Positions 44,396-53,175 are shown, counted from the first letter of the stretch. The stretch is DNA of 64,000 nucleotides from Tomitella fengzijianii (GCF_007559025.1 NZ_CP041765.1:3655501-3719500), one strand, 5' to 3'. The notes: generated by a model not told the origin, from the sequence alone. A program made the numbers and translations.

Positions 44396-45286
44396 ATGGC
44401 CGACGAATCCCCGCTCACCCTCGCCCCGCACGACACCGTGACCACGCCCGACGGCGTCGCCCTGGGGGCGTGGAGCCGCGGTGAGGGCCCCGCGGTGCTG
44501 CTCATCGGCGGGCTCGGCATGCCGTCGATGGTGTGGGAGATCTGCGGACTGGCGCCCGCGCTGGTCGACGCCGGTTTCCGCGTCATCCGCTACAACGCCC
44601 GCGGCCTGGCCCCGTCGACGGCCCCGGCCGCGCCGTATTCCATGGACGACATGGCGGTGGACGCGGTCGCCGTGCTCGACCACTACGGCATAGACCACGC
44701 CATCGTCGTCGGCTACTCGATGGGCTGCTACACCACGCAGATGCTGTTGCGCTCCCACCCCGAGCGGGTCTCGGCGGCCGTGCTGTTCGCCGGGCTCCAG
44801 CCCACCCCCGTCGGCGAGATCGTCGGCGAGATGGAGCTGGGCCTGATCGCCAAGTACGGCGAGGTTCCGCGCGAGGTGCTCGTATTCGAGCAGCTCATGA
44901 CCACGCTGCATCCCAGCCTGCTGCAGGAGCCGGCGGCCGTCGGCGGCTGGCGGGACGTCCTGGCGCACGGCGACGGCGGCTGGGCGGACCCGGAGGGGTT
45001 CCGCGGCCAGCTGACGGCCTCGCAGCAGTGGATCACCGCGCACGAGCCCAGGCCGGAGCACCTCGCCGCCATCTCGGTGCCCACGCTGGTGCTGGCGTTC
45101 GAGTTCGACCTGTTCTTCCCGCCCGGCCAGTGCGCGGCCACGGCCAGCCTGATCCCGGGCGCGAAGTTCGTGCAGATCGACGGGGCGGGCCACGGCGGGC
45201 TGTTCACCGGGCCCGGCGACAGCGCCAAGCGGATCACCAAGTTCTGCACGGCCCACCGCGAGCAGGCCGACGGGCGGGACCTCTGA
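44396..45286 (+). CDS. Alpha/beta-fold hydrolase
   Basis: A 296-residue hydrolase with oxyanion loop GGLGMPSMVW, nucleophile elbow GYSMG (Ser at about 104), a probable catalytic Asp in FEFDLFFP and a His in GAGHGG. There is no signal peptide. The family contains esterases, lactonases and C-C hydrolases; the substrate cannot be told. An AGGAG ribosome site precedes the ATG. The 189-bp upstream gap shows no strong motif. Confidence 0.88.
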   Translation: MADESPLTLAPHDTVTTPDGVALGAWSRGEGPAVLLIGGLGMPSMVWEICGLAPALVDAGFRVIRYNARGLAPSTAPAAPYSMDDMAVDAVAVLDHYGIDHAIVVGYSMGCYTTQMLLRSHPERVSAAVLFAGLQPTPVGEIVGEMELGLIAKYGEVPREVLVFEQLMTTLHPSLLQEPAAVGGWRDVLAHGDGGWADPEGFRGQLTASQQWITAHEPRPEHLAAISVPTLVLAFEFDLFFPPGQCAATASLIPGAKFVQIDGAGHGGLFTGPGDSAKRITKFCTAHREQADGRDL

Positions 45287-45320
45287 GCCTCGGCTCGGCT
45301 GATCGGCCCCCGCCGCCCCG

Positions 45321-46544
45321 TCACGTCGGCAGCGGCCGGCCGTCCCACTCGTTCTCGTACATGAACGCCTCGGGCACGTTGACGCGGTAGCGCAGCGCCT
45401 GGGCCAGGATGTTCCCCACCGCCAACGGCACGCCGAACGCGGGCCCCAGGTCGTCGCGTTGGACGATCACCTCGTCGGTGCGCCGGAAGTCACGCAGGAA
45501 TCCGCGCAGCGTGTTGCCCTCCAGCGACGACTTGCGCCAGCCGTACATTGCCATCCCCGGCCCGAGCATCTTCGCGACTCCGGGCCGCGGCCTGATCACC
45601 TCGTCGTTCTCCGCGAAGAAGGCGCGGTCCACCCGGTCCTCCGGCTCGAAGAGCATCACCCCGCTGGTGGCGCGCGGGTTGCACTCGATGGTGAACAGTC
45701 CGCGTTCGGGGTTGTCGATGAAGTCGAACCCCACCTGGCCGGTGAAGTTGAGCTCCTTGACCCGCTGGCGGATCCACTCGGCGATGCCCTCGTGTTCCAC
45801 CTGCTCGTAGCTCAGGCAGGAGTGCCCGTCGATCGCGTAGTGCACCGGGTAGAGCGCGTCGGCGTACACCTTGCCGTCGTAGCAGATCGAGTATGAGCAG
45901 TACTTGTCTCCGCTGAGCCACTCCTGCGCGATCCACGGGTTGGCCGGGTTGAAGCTCAGGTCGCGCGGCTTGTCGTCGGGGCGGACCTTGTGGATGTCCT
46001 GCGCGCCGCGGGAGAACACCTGCTTGAGAGCGAAGGTGAAGTCGAAGTCGAGGGCGTCGAGATCGTCCTGGCTGCGCACCAGCGCATAGCGCAGAGTGGG
46101 CACGCCGATCGAGTCCAGAAGCCGCTGGTACTCGTACTTGTTGTGCATGGCGTGCTCGAGCTCGAAGTCCGACAGCAGCAGCCTGCACGAGTCCGGGAAC
46201 AGGTCGGGGTACCGCATGATCACCTGCGCGAGGATGTCCGTCTCCTCGTGCACCGTGACGAGCAGGTCGATCTTCTGCGCGCGGACGATGCCCGCGATGG
46301 CGAACGCCCACTCGAGCGGCTCGTACTTGGGCCGCGGCGTGCGGTGCATCTTGACCACGCGGTTGGAGAATCGGCTCACCGCGAACGGGACTGCGTCCGC
46401 CACATGCACCTCGTGGCCCGCGGAGCCGAGGAGCCGGGCGATGGACAACGACAGGAAAGAGCGCCCGAAGGTGACCAGCACGCGCTTCGGCGACTCCGCC
46501 GACAATGCGGACGCCGCGGCGCTGGCGCGGTCGGATGCGGACAT
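45321..46544 (-). CDS. ATP-grasp carboxylate-amine ligase
   Basis: A 407-residue ATP-grasp protein. An N-terminal Rossmann-like part (VLVTFGRSFLSLSIARLLG) is followed by the ATP-grasp domain with a lysine-bearing ALKQVFSRG, the AQEWLSGDKYC segment, and metal-binding GFDFIDNP...IECNPRATSG. It joins a carboxylate to an amine or thiol via an acyl phosphate; the partner molecules are unknown. GGAGG is 4 nt before the ATG at 46544. No biosynthetic partner genes are adjacent. Confidence 0.85.
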   Translation of the reverse strand: MSASDRASAAASALSAESPKRVLVTFGRSFLSLSIARLLGSAGHEVHVADAVPFAVSRFSNRVVKMHRTPRPKYEPLEWAFAIAGIVRAQKIDLLVTVHEETDILAQVIMRYPDLFPDSCRLLLSDFELEHAMHNKYEYQRLLDSIGVPTLRYALVRSQDDLDALDFDFTFALKQVFSRGAQDIHKVRPDDKPRDLSFNPANPWIAQEWLSGDKYCSYSICYDGKVYADALYPVHYAIDGHSCLSYEQVEHEGIAEWIRQRVKELNFTGQVGFDFIDNPERGLFTIECNPRATSGVMLFEPEDRVDRAFFAENDEVIRPRPGVAKMLGPGMAMYGWRKSSLEGNTLRGFLRDFRRTDEVIVQRDDLGPAFGVPLAVGNILAQALRYRVNVPEAFMYENEWDGRPLPT

Positions 46545-47243
46545 GGGACCTCCGGTCTCTCGGGGTGCCGGGAGCACCCGCCTCGGGCGGACTCCGGCGA
46601 TCGTCCTCGGGCGCACTTCGACGATCGTCTTCTGCCGACTCGACTCTGCCACAGCACGCACCCGCGATCGTCGACTGAATCGCGGTGCGATGAAGAACAC
46701 CGTCGCACGGACATCGGGGCGCCGGACCCCGCACGGACGGGCGCGCTGTGAGTACCCGCCGCAGTTCGGACCACCGTCGGTCCACGATATCGGGTTCACC
46801 GCCCGCGGCGCCCGCCTCGCCGGCCCCCGGCCGCGCAACGGATGCGAGGAGCCCGCCGGAGAATGTCAACTGGCTGAAGGTCGCCTTGTTCCGTACACTT
46901 CCGACCCGGCCGGAATGTGTGCGTGACGGGCATTCCGGCGCTACCACGGTGCGGAACGGGCATGGACCAACGCGGTGATCCGCGGGACGATCGTCGCCGG
47001 AATGTACGGACCTCACCGGGTGTTGACACATAAGGTATGCGGGTAGGTGTGACTTGTCGCCGCTTATGACGGCAAGGTTGCACGCACCACCACGTTGAAG
47101 ACACGACACTTACGCACACGACACTTACGCACACGAGACTGACGCACGACGGAGAGCGACCGGCGACAACCTCCGCGCGGAATCCGGATCGACGGAAGCC
47201 GCCGGGGAGCCGCAGCGGATGACACGGGATCGGAGGTTGCCTG
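46545..47243. other. 699-bp non-coding region with repeated short motifs
   Basis: No convincing gene lies here. It holds the inverted repeat CCGGAATG-N13-CATTCCGG (46910-46938) plus a third CCGGAATG (46997-47004), two copies of the palindrome GACGATCGTC (46620-46629, 46986-46995), related GCGATCGTC at 46597 and 46664, a TTGACA at 47023-47028 without a clear -10, and a 15-bp tandem repeat (47101-47145). It presumably carries the promoters of the divergent ATP-grasp and DMT genes. Confidence 0.5.
47101..47145 (+). repeat. 15-bp tandem direct repeat upstream of the DMT gene
   Basis: ACACGACACTTACGC occurs twice in succession (47101-47115, 47116-47130) and a third time with two changes (47131-47145). 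It lies about 100 nt before the TTG start at 47244, in the probable leader or promoter. It may be a regulator array or simple slippage. Confidence 0.75.
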
Positions 47244-48497
47244 TTGTTCCTGATCGGCGTGTTCTTCGCCAGTGGCGCGGCGGTCGCCTACGGCGTGTCC
47301 ACGGTGCTGCGCGCGCTGGGGGCGCGCTCCGCGGCGATCGAGGAACGCAAGACCAAGACCCCCGGCACCGTCACCGAGCACGACGGCCCCACGCTGACTT
47401 CCACCGTGGAAACCTTCCGCAGCAGGGAGTTCGTGCTCGGCACCATCTTCCTGCTGGTGGGTTTCGCGGGTGGCGCTATCGCGGCGCGGTTCCTCCCGCT
47501 GTTCCTGTCGCAGACCATCGTGTCGGCGAACCTCATCGTCACGGCATTGCTCGGCGCGGTGATGCTGGAGAACAAGCTGCACACGCGCGACTGGGTCGCC
47601 ATGATGACGGTGATCGCGTCGCTGCTGATGCTCGCGTTGTCCGCCGACCATCACGCCGGCGGCGGTGAGCAGCGCAGCTTCCACTGGTACCTGTTCCTCG
47701 CGACGGCGATTCTCAGCGTCATCGGCTGCCTGGCCGCCTACAAGCTCGGCAGCCGCGGCGCCATCCTCGACGGGGCGCTGGCAGGCGTCATGTTCGGCAT
47801 CATCGCGGTCGGGGTGCGCGTGCTCGACGGTGTGAGCCCGTTCGATCCGCTGCGCATCATCACGGACCCGGCCGCGTGGACCATCGCGCTGGCCGGCGTC
47901 GTCGGTTTCTATGTGCAGACGGTGGCGCTGCAGGTGGGCCACGTCAACGGGGTCACCGCCGTGCTCGTGGTGGGGGAGACCGCCGCGCCCGGCATCATCG
48001 GCGTCGTGTTCCTCAACGACGACGCGAAGCCCGGCATGGCGATCGTCGCCTTCATCGGATTCATCGGCGCCGTGGTGGGCGCGGTACTGGTGGCGCTGTA
48101 CAGCTCCACCGAAGCCGACCACCTGGGCGAACTCGAACCGCCTTCCGGCGGCTGGAGCCTGCGGGGCCGCTTCACCAAGCGACGCCGGCTGGCCGAGTTC
48201 GCGCAGGCGATCACGGGCGAGATCCCGATTCTTCGGCGGTTCGAGGCCCAGCGTCCACCCGAACCCCAGCCGGACCCGCAGCCTGCAGTGGCCGACCCGG
48301 AACCCGCTTCGGCCGACCCCGAACCTCCGGTCGGCGAGGCGCCCGACGCGCAGTCCGCCCAGCCCACCGACGCGCAGCCGGAGCCCGACGCGGCCGAGGG
48401 CCGGTCCGGTGACGATCCCGAAAACGGTGGGCCCCGATCGGGGGGCGCCCACGACGCCGACAAGCCCGTCGAACCCCGCCGCAGCTCGCATCGCTGA
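47244..48497 (+). CDS. DMT-like multi-spanning membrane protein with Pro/Asp-rich tail
   Basis: A 417-residue protein with about ten hydrophobic segments in residues 1-290 and a C-terminal tail of about 100 residues rich in Pro, Asp and Glu. It resembles EamA/NIPA-like permeases and distantly the pair at 28245-30251, which open in a similar way. The TTG start is supported by GGAGG 7 nt upstream. Substrate unknown. The long untranslated region with tandem repeats upstream suggests regulation. Confidence 0.78.
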   Translation: MFLIGVFFASGAAVAYGVSTVLRALGARSAAIEERKTKTPGTVTEHDGPTLTSTVETFRSREFVLGTIFLLVGFAGGAIAARFLPLFLSQTIVSANLIVTALLGAVMLENKLHTRDWVAMMTVIASLLMLALSADHHAGGGEQRSFHWYLFLATAILSVIGCLAAYKLGSRGAILDGALAGVMFGIIAVGVRVLDGVSPFDPLRIITDPAAWTIALAGVVGFYVQTVALQVGHVNGVTAVLVVGETAAPGIIGVVFLNDDAKPGMAIVAFIGFIGAVVGAVLVALYSSTEADHLGELEPPSGGWSLRGRFTKRRRLAEFAQAITGEIPILRRFEAQRPPEPQPDPQPAVADPEPASADPEPPVGEAPDAQSAQPTDAQPEPDAAEGRSGDDPENGGPRSGGAHDADKPVEPRRSSHR

Positions 48498-48522
48498 GGC
48501 CGGCGGTCAGGCGGCTCGGCGG

Positions 48523-48975
48523 TCAGGCGGCGGGCCGGCGCCCGGGTGGTCGCGCCGTGCGCTGGATGGGGATCCCCTTCGGTTCGACGACCCGCCGTGG
48601 CGGCGCCTCCGGAACGCGCCCCATCGCCAAGCGGGGCACCGGCCGCTCGCGCCGCATCGCCGCCGGGCCGAACTCCGGGAACACCGCGGGCAGGTACGCC
48701 CCGTAGATGCCGCGCGGGTCGCCCCGTAGCACCGCTTCATGCTGGCGCATCGCACGCGACGCGAGCGCGGCCCTCTCCGCCTGTGCGCCGGCCTCCCGCG
48801 CACGACGCGCCTTCACCCGCCGGTCGATGAGCCAGTACACGAGCCACGACACCGCGACGACGCCCACCATGATCGAGATGGCCACGATGTACGTGATGAT
48901 GAAACCGACGACGGCCAGCGCCAGGAAGACGATAATCCAGCCCCCGCCGGAACCGTTCGCGCTGCGCCTGCTCAT
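48523..48975 (-). CDS. Small membrane protein of unknown function
   Basis: A 150-residue protein with two adjacent hydrophobic segments (about residues 12-52), followed by a basic helical region (DRRVKARRAREAGAQAERAALASRAMRQHE) and a Pro/Arg-rich tail. No known domain is recognised. The ATG at 48975 has GGAGG 6 nt upstream. Between it and the pepN stop lies a tandem array of Shine-Dalgarno-like repeats in its probable 5' untranslated region. Confidence 0.7.
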   Translation of the reverse strand: MSRRSANGSGGGWIIVFLALAVVGFIITYIVAISIMVGVVAVSWLVYWLIDRRVKARRAREAGAQAERAALASRAMRQHEAVLRGDPRGIYGAYLPAVFPEFGPAAMRRERPVPRLAMGRVPEAPPRRVVEPKGIPIQRTARPPGRRPAA

Positions 48976-49009
48976 CGCCGGACCTCCGATTGCCGTGTCG
49001 CCAGTGCCG

Positions 49010-49109
49010 CGGTGTCTCCTGCAGAACGGTGTCTCCTGCAAAACGGTGCCGCCTGCAAAACGGTGCCTCCTGCAGAACGGCGTCTCCTGCAGAAAGGTGT
49101 CCCCTGCAG
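49010..49109 (-). repeat. 17-bp tandem array with repeated Shine-Dalgarno-like core
   Basis: Five full units of 17 bp (49021-49037, 49038-49054, 49055-49071, 49072-49088, 49089-49105) are flanked by partial units. On the minus strand the consensus is AGGAGACACCGTTCTGC. Each unit begins with AGGAG or a near variant. It lies 35-135 nt upstream of the start codon of the small membrane protein, inside its likely leader. Confidence 0.85.
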
Positions 49110-49126
49110 CCCGCGTATTCAACACA

Positions 49127-49136
49127 GTGATATCAC
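49127..49136. promoter_or_regulatory. Perfect palindrome upstream of the tandem array
   Basis: GTGATATCAC is a perfect 10-bp palindrome between pepN and the tandem array, where the promoter of the small membrane protein is expected. It may be an operator; no regulator is adjacent. Confidence 0.3.
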
Positions 49137-49166
49137 CGGGGTACGACAACTCCGCCCGGCCGTCGG

Positions 49167-51680
49167 CTACCGCCCGATCCCCCGCACCCGGATGGCGCGC
49201 GCCAGGTGGTCGCCCTGCTCGATCACGAGCCTGCGCAGCGCGCCCGGGGCGTCGGGGTGCGCGGCGAGCCACCCTTCGACGGCGTCCGTCGTCTCCCCTG
49301 CCGGGAACAGGCCCAGCACGATGCGGCGGGCGATCTCGATGCTGCGCCCGCGCCACACCCCCGTCAGCCCCGCGAAGTAGGCGTCGTCGTACTCCGCGAT
49401 CAGGTCCCGCCGCCGGCCCGCACGGAACCCGGCGATGAGCGCGTCGACCTGGTCGTTGGTGAGCGACTCGTCTTCGAGGATCCGCCGGCGCGCGTCCCTC
49501 TTCACCGCGGGGTCGGGCCGCGCCGCCAGCGCACGCAGGTGGGCGGTGCGGCCGCCGGCGGTGTCGTCCGCGGCGAGTTCCGAGTCCAGGTCGGCGGGAC
49601 CCGCGTGCCCGGTCGCCGCGAGCGCCGTCCACAGCGACCAGCGCAGATCCGGATCCAGCCGCAGGCCTTCGGGGACCGGCGCGGAGCCGTCGAGAAGCGC
49701 CCGGATCCCGGCGGCGCGGCCGTCGGCCACGGACGCCGCGCCCGCGAGCGCGCGCGCCCACGGAAGGCCGCCGCCGGACTGCACCGCCGACCACGCCGTG
49801 TCCAGCCACTCGCCGCGGCGGCGCGCACGGTCGGCCTCCGGCACGTAGCGGTTCACGGCATCGTCCGCGTTGGCCAGGGCCGAGGCGAGCAGCGCGGTGT
49901 TCGTCTCGCCCGGGGCGTGCCGCGCGACGACGGCCAGATAGCGGGCGGGATCCAGCTCCCCGTCGCGCACCGCGTTCCACAGCGCCGCCCAGATCTGGCC
50001 GCGGGCCAGCGGGTCGGCGACACGGCTGAGCCCGGACTCGACGGTGCCCAGCGACCGCGCGTCGAGCCGCGTCTTGGCGTAGGTGAGGTCGTCGTCGTTG
50101 AGCACGATCAGCGGGGCCGCCGCGAGCGGGACCGGCGCGTGCTGCGGTGTGCCGGTCAGCTCGACGTCGGCCCGTTCGACGCGCACGAAGGCGTCGCCGT
50201 CATAGTCGTACCGGCCGGCGCCGAAGCGGTGCGGGCGCCCATCGGACTGCGCCGCCACCACTTCCCCGGACGGGCCGTCCTGCTCGAGGGTGAGCGTGGC
50301 GACCCCGGTGGTCTGCAGCCAGGCCCGCGCCCACGCGTCGAGGTCGCGGCCGGATGCGGAGGACAGCTCGGCCAGCAGGTCGGTCAGCGTCGTGTTGCCG
50401 TACGCGTGGGCGCGGAAGTAGCGGCGCGAACCCTCGAAGAACGCCTCGCGGCCCACATACGCGACGAGCTGCTTGAGCACCGCGGCGCCCTTGGCGTAGG
50501 TGATGCCGTCGAAGTTGAGCTTCGCCGCCTCCAGGTCGACGATGTCGGCGACGACGGGATGCGTGGTGGGCAGCTGATCCTGCCGGTACGCCCACGCCTT
50601 GCGCCGTTCCGCGAACGCCACCCACGCCTCGGTGAACTCCGTCGCCTCCGCGCAGGCGAGCGTGCCCATGTAGTCGGCGAACGACTCCTTGAGCCACAGG
50701 TCGTCCCACCAGCGCATCGTCACCAGGTCGCCGAACCACATGTGCGCCATCTCGTGCAGGATCGTCGTCGCCCGCGCCTCGTACTGGGCACGCGTCGCCT
50801 CCCCGCGGAAGACGTACTTCTCCGTGAAGGTGACGCAGCCGGGGTTCTCCATGGCCCCCAGGTTGTACTCGGGGACGAACACCTGGTCGTACTTGCCCCA
50901 CGGGTACGGGTAGCCGAACGCGTCGTGGAAAAAGTCGAGGCCCTGGCGCGTCACCTCGAGGATGGCGTCGGCGTCGAGGTGCTGCGCCAGCGACGCGCGG
51001 CAGAGAACGCCGAGCGGCACGGTGAGGTCGGCGCCGCCGGGGCCCGCGCCCACGCCACGCCATTCGCCGTCGACGCGGTGGTAGGGCCCGGCGACCACCG
51101 CGGTGATGTAGGTGGGGATCGGCAGGGTCGGTGCGAACCGCACGCGCACAGCGCCGGGGCCCGCCTGTTCCGTCGCGGCCGCCTCCCTGTTGGAGATCAC
51201 CTCCCATCCCTCGGGCGCGGTGACCTCGAAGGTGAACGGCGCCTTCATGTCCGGCTGCTCGAAGCAGGCGAACACGCGGCGGCAGTCGGCCGGCTCGTAC
51301 TGGGTGTACAGGTACGTTGCGCCGTCGACGGGGTCGACGAACCGGTGCAGTCCTTCGCCCGAGCGGCTGTAGCGGCCCGTCGCCTCGACGCGCACCGTGC
51401 TGCGCCCGCGCAGGTTCCGCAGCGCGACGCGCGCGCCGTCGTACTCCACCGGCACCGCGGCGCCGTCGACCCGCACGGCCTCGACCGACTCGCCGAGGAA
51501 GTCCAGCCACGTGTCCCCGTCCCCCTCGACCTCCACGGTCACCGTGCTGGGGAACCCGGTGGCGGCCGCGTCCGGTGCGCCGGTGACGTCGAGTTCGACG
51601 CGGTAGCCGTGGACGGTGACCTGCGCGGATCTTGCCGCAGTCTCGTCGCGGGTCAGGTTGGCCGTGGTCGGTTCGCTCAT
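49167..51680 (-). CDS. pepN: Aminopeptidase N (M1 zinc metallopeptidase)
   Basis: An 837-residue M1-family aminopeptidase. The exopeptidase motif GAMEN is followed by the zinc site HEMAHMWFGD (His309, Glu310, His313) and the third ligand Glu332 in WLKESFADY; a C-terminal ERAP1-like helical half completes it. It removes N-terminal residues from peptides in the cytoplasm. The ATG at 51680 gives the usual N-terminus, and an upstream extension of 34 residues is not conserved in character. Length and motifs match actinobacterial PepN. Confidence 0.96.
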   Translation of the reverse strand: MSEPTTANLTRDETAARSAQVTVHGYRVELDVTGAPDAAATGFPSTVTVEVEGDGDTWLDFLGESVEAVRVDGAAVPVEYDGARVALRNLRGRSTVRVEATGRYSRSGEGLHRFVDPVDGATYLYTQYEPADCRRVFACFEQPDMKAPFTFEVTAPEGWEVISNREAAATEQAGPGAVRVRFAPTLPIPTYITAVVAGPYHRVDGEWRGVGAGPGGADLTVPLGVLCRASLAQHLDADAILEVTRQGLDFFHDAFGYPYPWGKYDQVFVPEYNLGAMENPGCVTFTEKYVFRGEATRAQYEARATTILHEMAHMWFGDLVTMRWWDDLWLKESFADYMGTLACAEATEFTEAWVAFAERRKAWAYRQDQLPTTHPVVADIVDLEAAKLNFDGITYAKGAAVLKQLVAYVGREAFFEGSRRYFRAHAYGNTTLTDLLAELSSASGRDLDAWARAWLQTTGVATLTLEQDGPSGEVVAAQSDGRPHRFGAGRYDYDGDAFVRVERADVELTGTPQHAPVPLAAAPLIVLNDDDLTYAKTRLDARSLGTVESGLSRVADPLARGQIWAALWNAVRDGELDPARYLAVVARHAPGETNTALLASALANADDAVNRYVPEADRARRRGEWLDTAWSAVQSGGGLPWARALAGAASVADGRAAGIRALLDGSAPVPEGLRLDPDLRWSLWTALAATGHAGPADLDSELAADDTAGGRTAHLRALAARPDPAVKRDARRRILEDESLTNDQVDALIAGFRAGRRRDLIAEYDDAYFAGLTGVWRGRSIEIARRIVLGLFPAGETTDAVEGWLAAHPDAPGALRRLVIEQGDHLARAIRVRGIGR

Positions 51681-51720
51681 GCGCCCGATCCTGCCATCCG
51701 GCGGGGCGACAGCGGGGCCG

Positions 51721-52419
51721 TCACCGGGGAGCGTCCAAGACGACACCGAAGTCGTCGAACAGAGAGTCCTCGACAAGATCACGGGACCATCCCGGCCGGC
51801 CGAGTTCCCCGGTTTCGAGAAGCTCGATCGCCGGCGCGTTATCCCGCTCGATCAACAGCAGCGACCGCTCCTCCAACCCATTGCGACACCTGTATCGAAC
51901 GCCTTGAGCTTCTGTGGTAGCCACGAGAATTTCGGTACACGTGACACGGCTGTTGCCGTAGTCGCGCCACGTGCAGGCGGTCAACGAGGCATCCTGGTTG
52001 ACCGCGACCAGCCCTGCTTGCGTGTCGAGCACCGCGACAGCCACGTCTTCACGCAGCACCATCCGTGTCAGCGAGAGCTCCGACAGCGCTGCGGCCGAAA
52101 GGATTCCGGAAGGTGGGATGTCGGCCGAGCGGAGGATGCCTTCGGCGACCACCGCACCGACCGTCAGGCCCACGTAAAGGTATCCGCCGAGAAGTTCCCC
52201 GCCCGGGCACACGCTCGCGTCATGGACCGGGTCGAAGCGCCCTTGCTTCGGGATCCGCTCCTTCCGCATGTCGATCGCGGACGCATCGATCAAGGGTGCG
52301 AGGTTGGTGGAGTTGAAGCAATTCGGCGGGTGGATGTCGTCGGTGCGGTGGACACGCCACAGTCCGGTTCCGTCGACGACGATGTCGGTGACAGCGGGTG
52401 CGCCGTTGTAAGCCCGCAA
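51721..52419 (-). CDS. RES-domain protein (MbcT-type toxin-like)
   Basis: A 232-residue protein with RES-domain features: LWRVHR near the start, a GRFDP segment, and YLYVGLTVGAVVAEGIL, which matches the YxxxSxxxAxxE-type core. RES toxins such as MbcT degrade NAD+. The start is uncertain: TTG at 52419, 4 nt after the upstream gene's stop, is the only nearby in-frame candidate. It is coupled to the Xre/MbcA-type gene. GC content is visibly lower than in neighbours, which suggests acquisition. Toxicity is not shown by the sequence. Confidence 0.72.
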   Translation of the reverse strand: MRAYNGAPAVTDIVVDGTGLWRVHRTDDIHPPNCFNSTNLAPLIDASAIDMRKERIPKQGRFDPVHDASVCPGGELLGGYLYVGLTVGAVVAEGILRSADIPPSGILSAAALSELSLTRMVLREDVAVAVLDTQAGLVAVNQDASLTACTWRDYGNSRVTCTEILVATTEAQGVRYRCRNGLEERSLLLIERDNAPAIELLETGELGRPGWSRDLVEDSLFDDFGVVLDAPR

Positions 52420-52423
52420 CCGG

Positions 52424-53128
52424 TCACATACCCCGACGTACGTCGTCGAGGACGTTGTCGATCGCGACTTCAGTGAGGATCCCGGCTTCCAGGTCTTCGA
52501 GCGGGCTGCGGTCGTCGAGCACATCCGCGGGCGTGAGCCACCAGCTCGCCGCACCATACGGGTCGTTGGCGACGTCGAGGCGCCGATTGGCATGCGCGAC
52601 CAACGAGCGGACGCGTTGCTGTGCGCGGTCGAACTGGAAGTCCGGATAGCGGAAGTCCGGCCGCTTCCCCACCGGGAGCCCGATCAATTCACCTGCCTTC
52701 CGCCGCTTCTGCGCCACGCTCCGGGCCGGCGCACTGGTCGGCGCGAGGATGCGGGAAACCTCCTTCGAGTCGAGGACATCGAATGCGCTGAAGATCGACT
52801 CGCGCCCCTCCGCCCGGGCCTTCTCGCGCCGGTCGGCATCGTGTCCGGTCACGGTACCGATGAGGTCCTGGGCAAGCTCCAGTCGTTGCTGTTCGGACAG
52901 CGTGGCGACTCCCAGGTCCACGAAGACGGAAACCAGACCGTGGGTGCGACCGGCAGTGCGTCGCGTGTTGATCCGCCGATTGCGGTCCGTCGTGTTGATG
53001 GCGTCAGCATGCTGCGCAAACACTGACTCGACCATGGCATCGACAACTGCCTTGAGGTCATCAGCGACCGATCCGTCGTCAACAATTTCCTGCGCAGCAC
53101 CCTCTGCGGGAACAAGCTGTGCGGCCAT
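52424..53128 (-). CDS. Xre/MbcA-type antitoxin-like protein (toxin-binding C-terminus)
   Basis: A 234-residue protein. The C-terminal third has the toxin-binding pattern FRYPDFQFD, then NDPYGAASWWLTPADVLDDRSPLEDL, seen in antitoxin-like partners of RES proteins. The middle contains a probable DNA-binding helix region (SVAQKRRKAGELIGL). The long N-terminal part is helical. The ATG at 53128 follows AGGGG by 7 nt; an in-frame ATG at 53179 lies upstream of the probable promoter. It is translated just before the RES gene and should neutralise it and repress the pair (inference). Confidence 0.72.
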   Translation of the reverse strand: MAAQLVPAEGAAQEIVDDGSVADDLKAVVDAMVESVFAQHADAINTTDRNRRINTRRTAGRTHGLVSVFVDLGVATLSEQQRLELAQDLIGTVTGHDADRREKARAEGRESIFSAFDVLDSKEVSRILAPTSAPARSVAQKRRKAGELIGLPVGKRPDFRYPDFQFDRAQQRVRSLVAHANRRLDVANDPYGAASWWLTPADVLDDRSPLEDLEAGILTEVAIDNVLDDVRRGM

Positions 53129-53142
53129 GCCTCCACCCCTCA

Positions 53143-53175
53143 GGTACGAATCCAATGCAACGTACCTATCGTACC
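53143..53175 (-). promoter_or_regulatory. Candidate autoregulatory operator of the RES/Xre pair
   Basis: GGTACG (53143-53148) faces CGTACC at 53161-53166 and again at 53170-53175, making an inverted repeat with an extra half-site. On the minus strand TACGAT (53168-53173) could be the -10 box. The layout fits autorepression typical of toxin-antitoxin operons. Confidence 0.45.

Noticed and set aside
46690-46926. Open frame of about 78 codons on the plus strand beginning with a Met-Lys-Asn-Thr
   Set aside because: There is no ribosome site, no domain and Arg/Gly/Pro-rich composition, and it lies in the control region of two divergent genes.
47023-47051. Consensus TTGACA as a promoter for the DMT-like gene
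   Set aside because: No TANNNT hexamer is found 16-19 bp downstream, so I list it only as a feature of the gap.
47067-47099. Ten-residue leader peptide upstream of the DMT-like gene
   Set aside because: It has no ribosome site, no run of a regulatory codon and no hairpin pair downstream; chance is sufficient.
49010-49109. Possible CRISPR array
   Set aside because: The 17-bp units are directly adjacent with no spacers, and no cas genes are present; it is a tandem repeat.
49206-51920. 904-codon open frame on the plus strand opposite pepN
   Set aside because: It is a shadow of the aminopeptidase N gene, with no motifs and a composition typical of antisense GC-rich frames.
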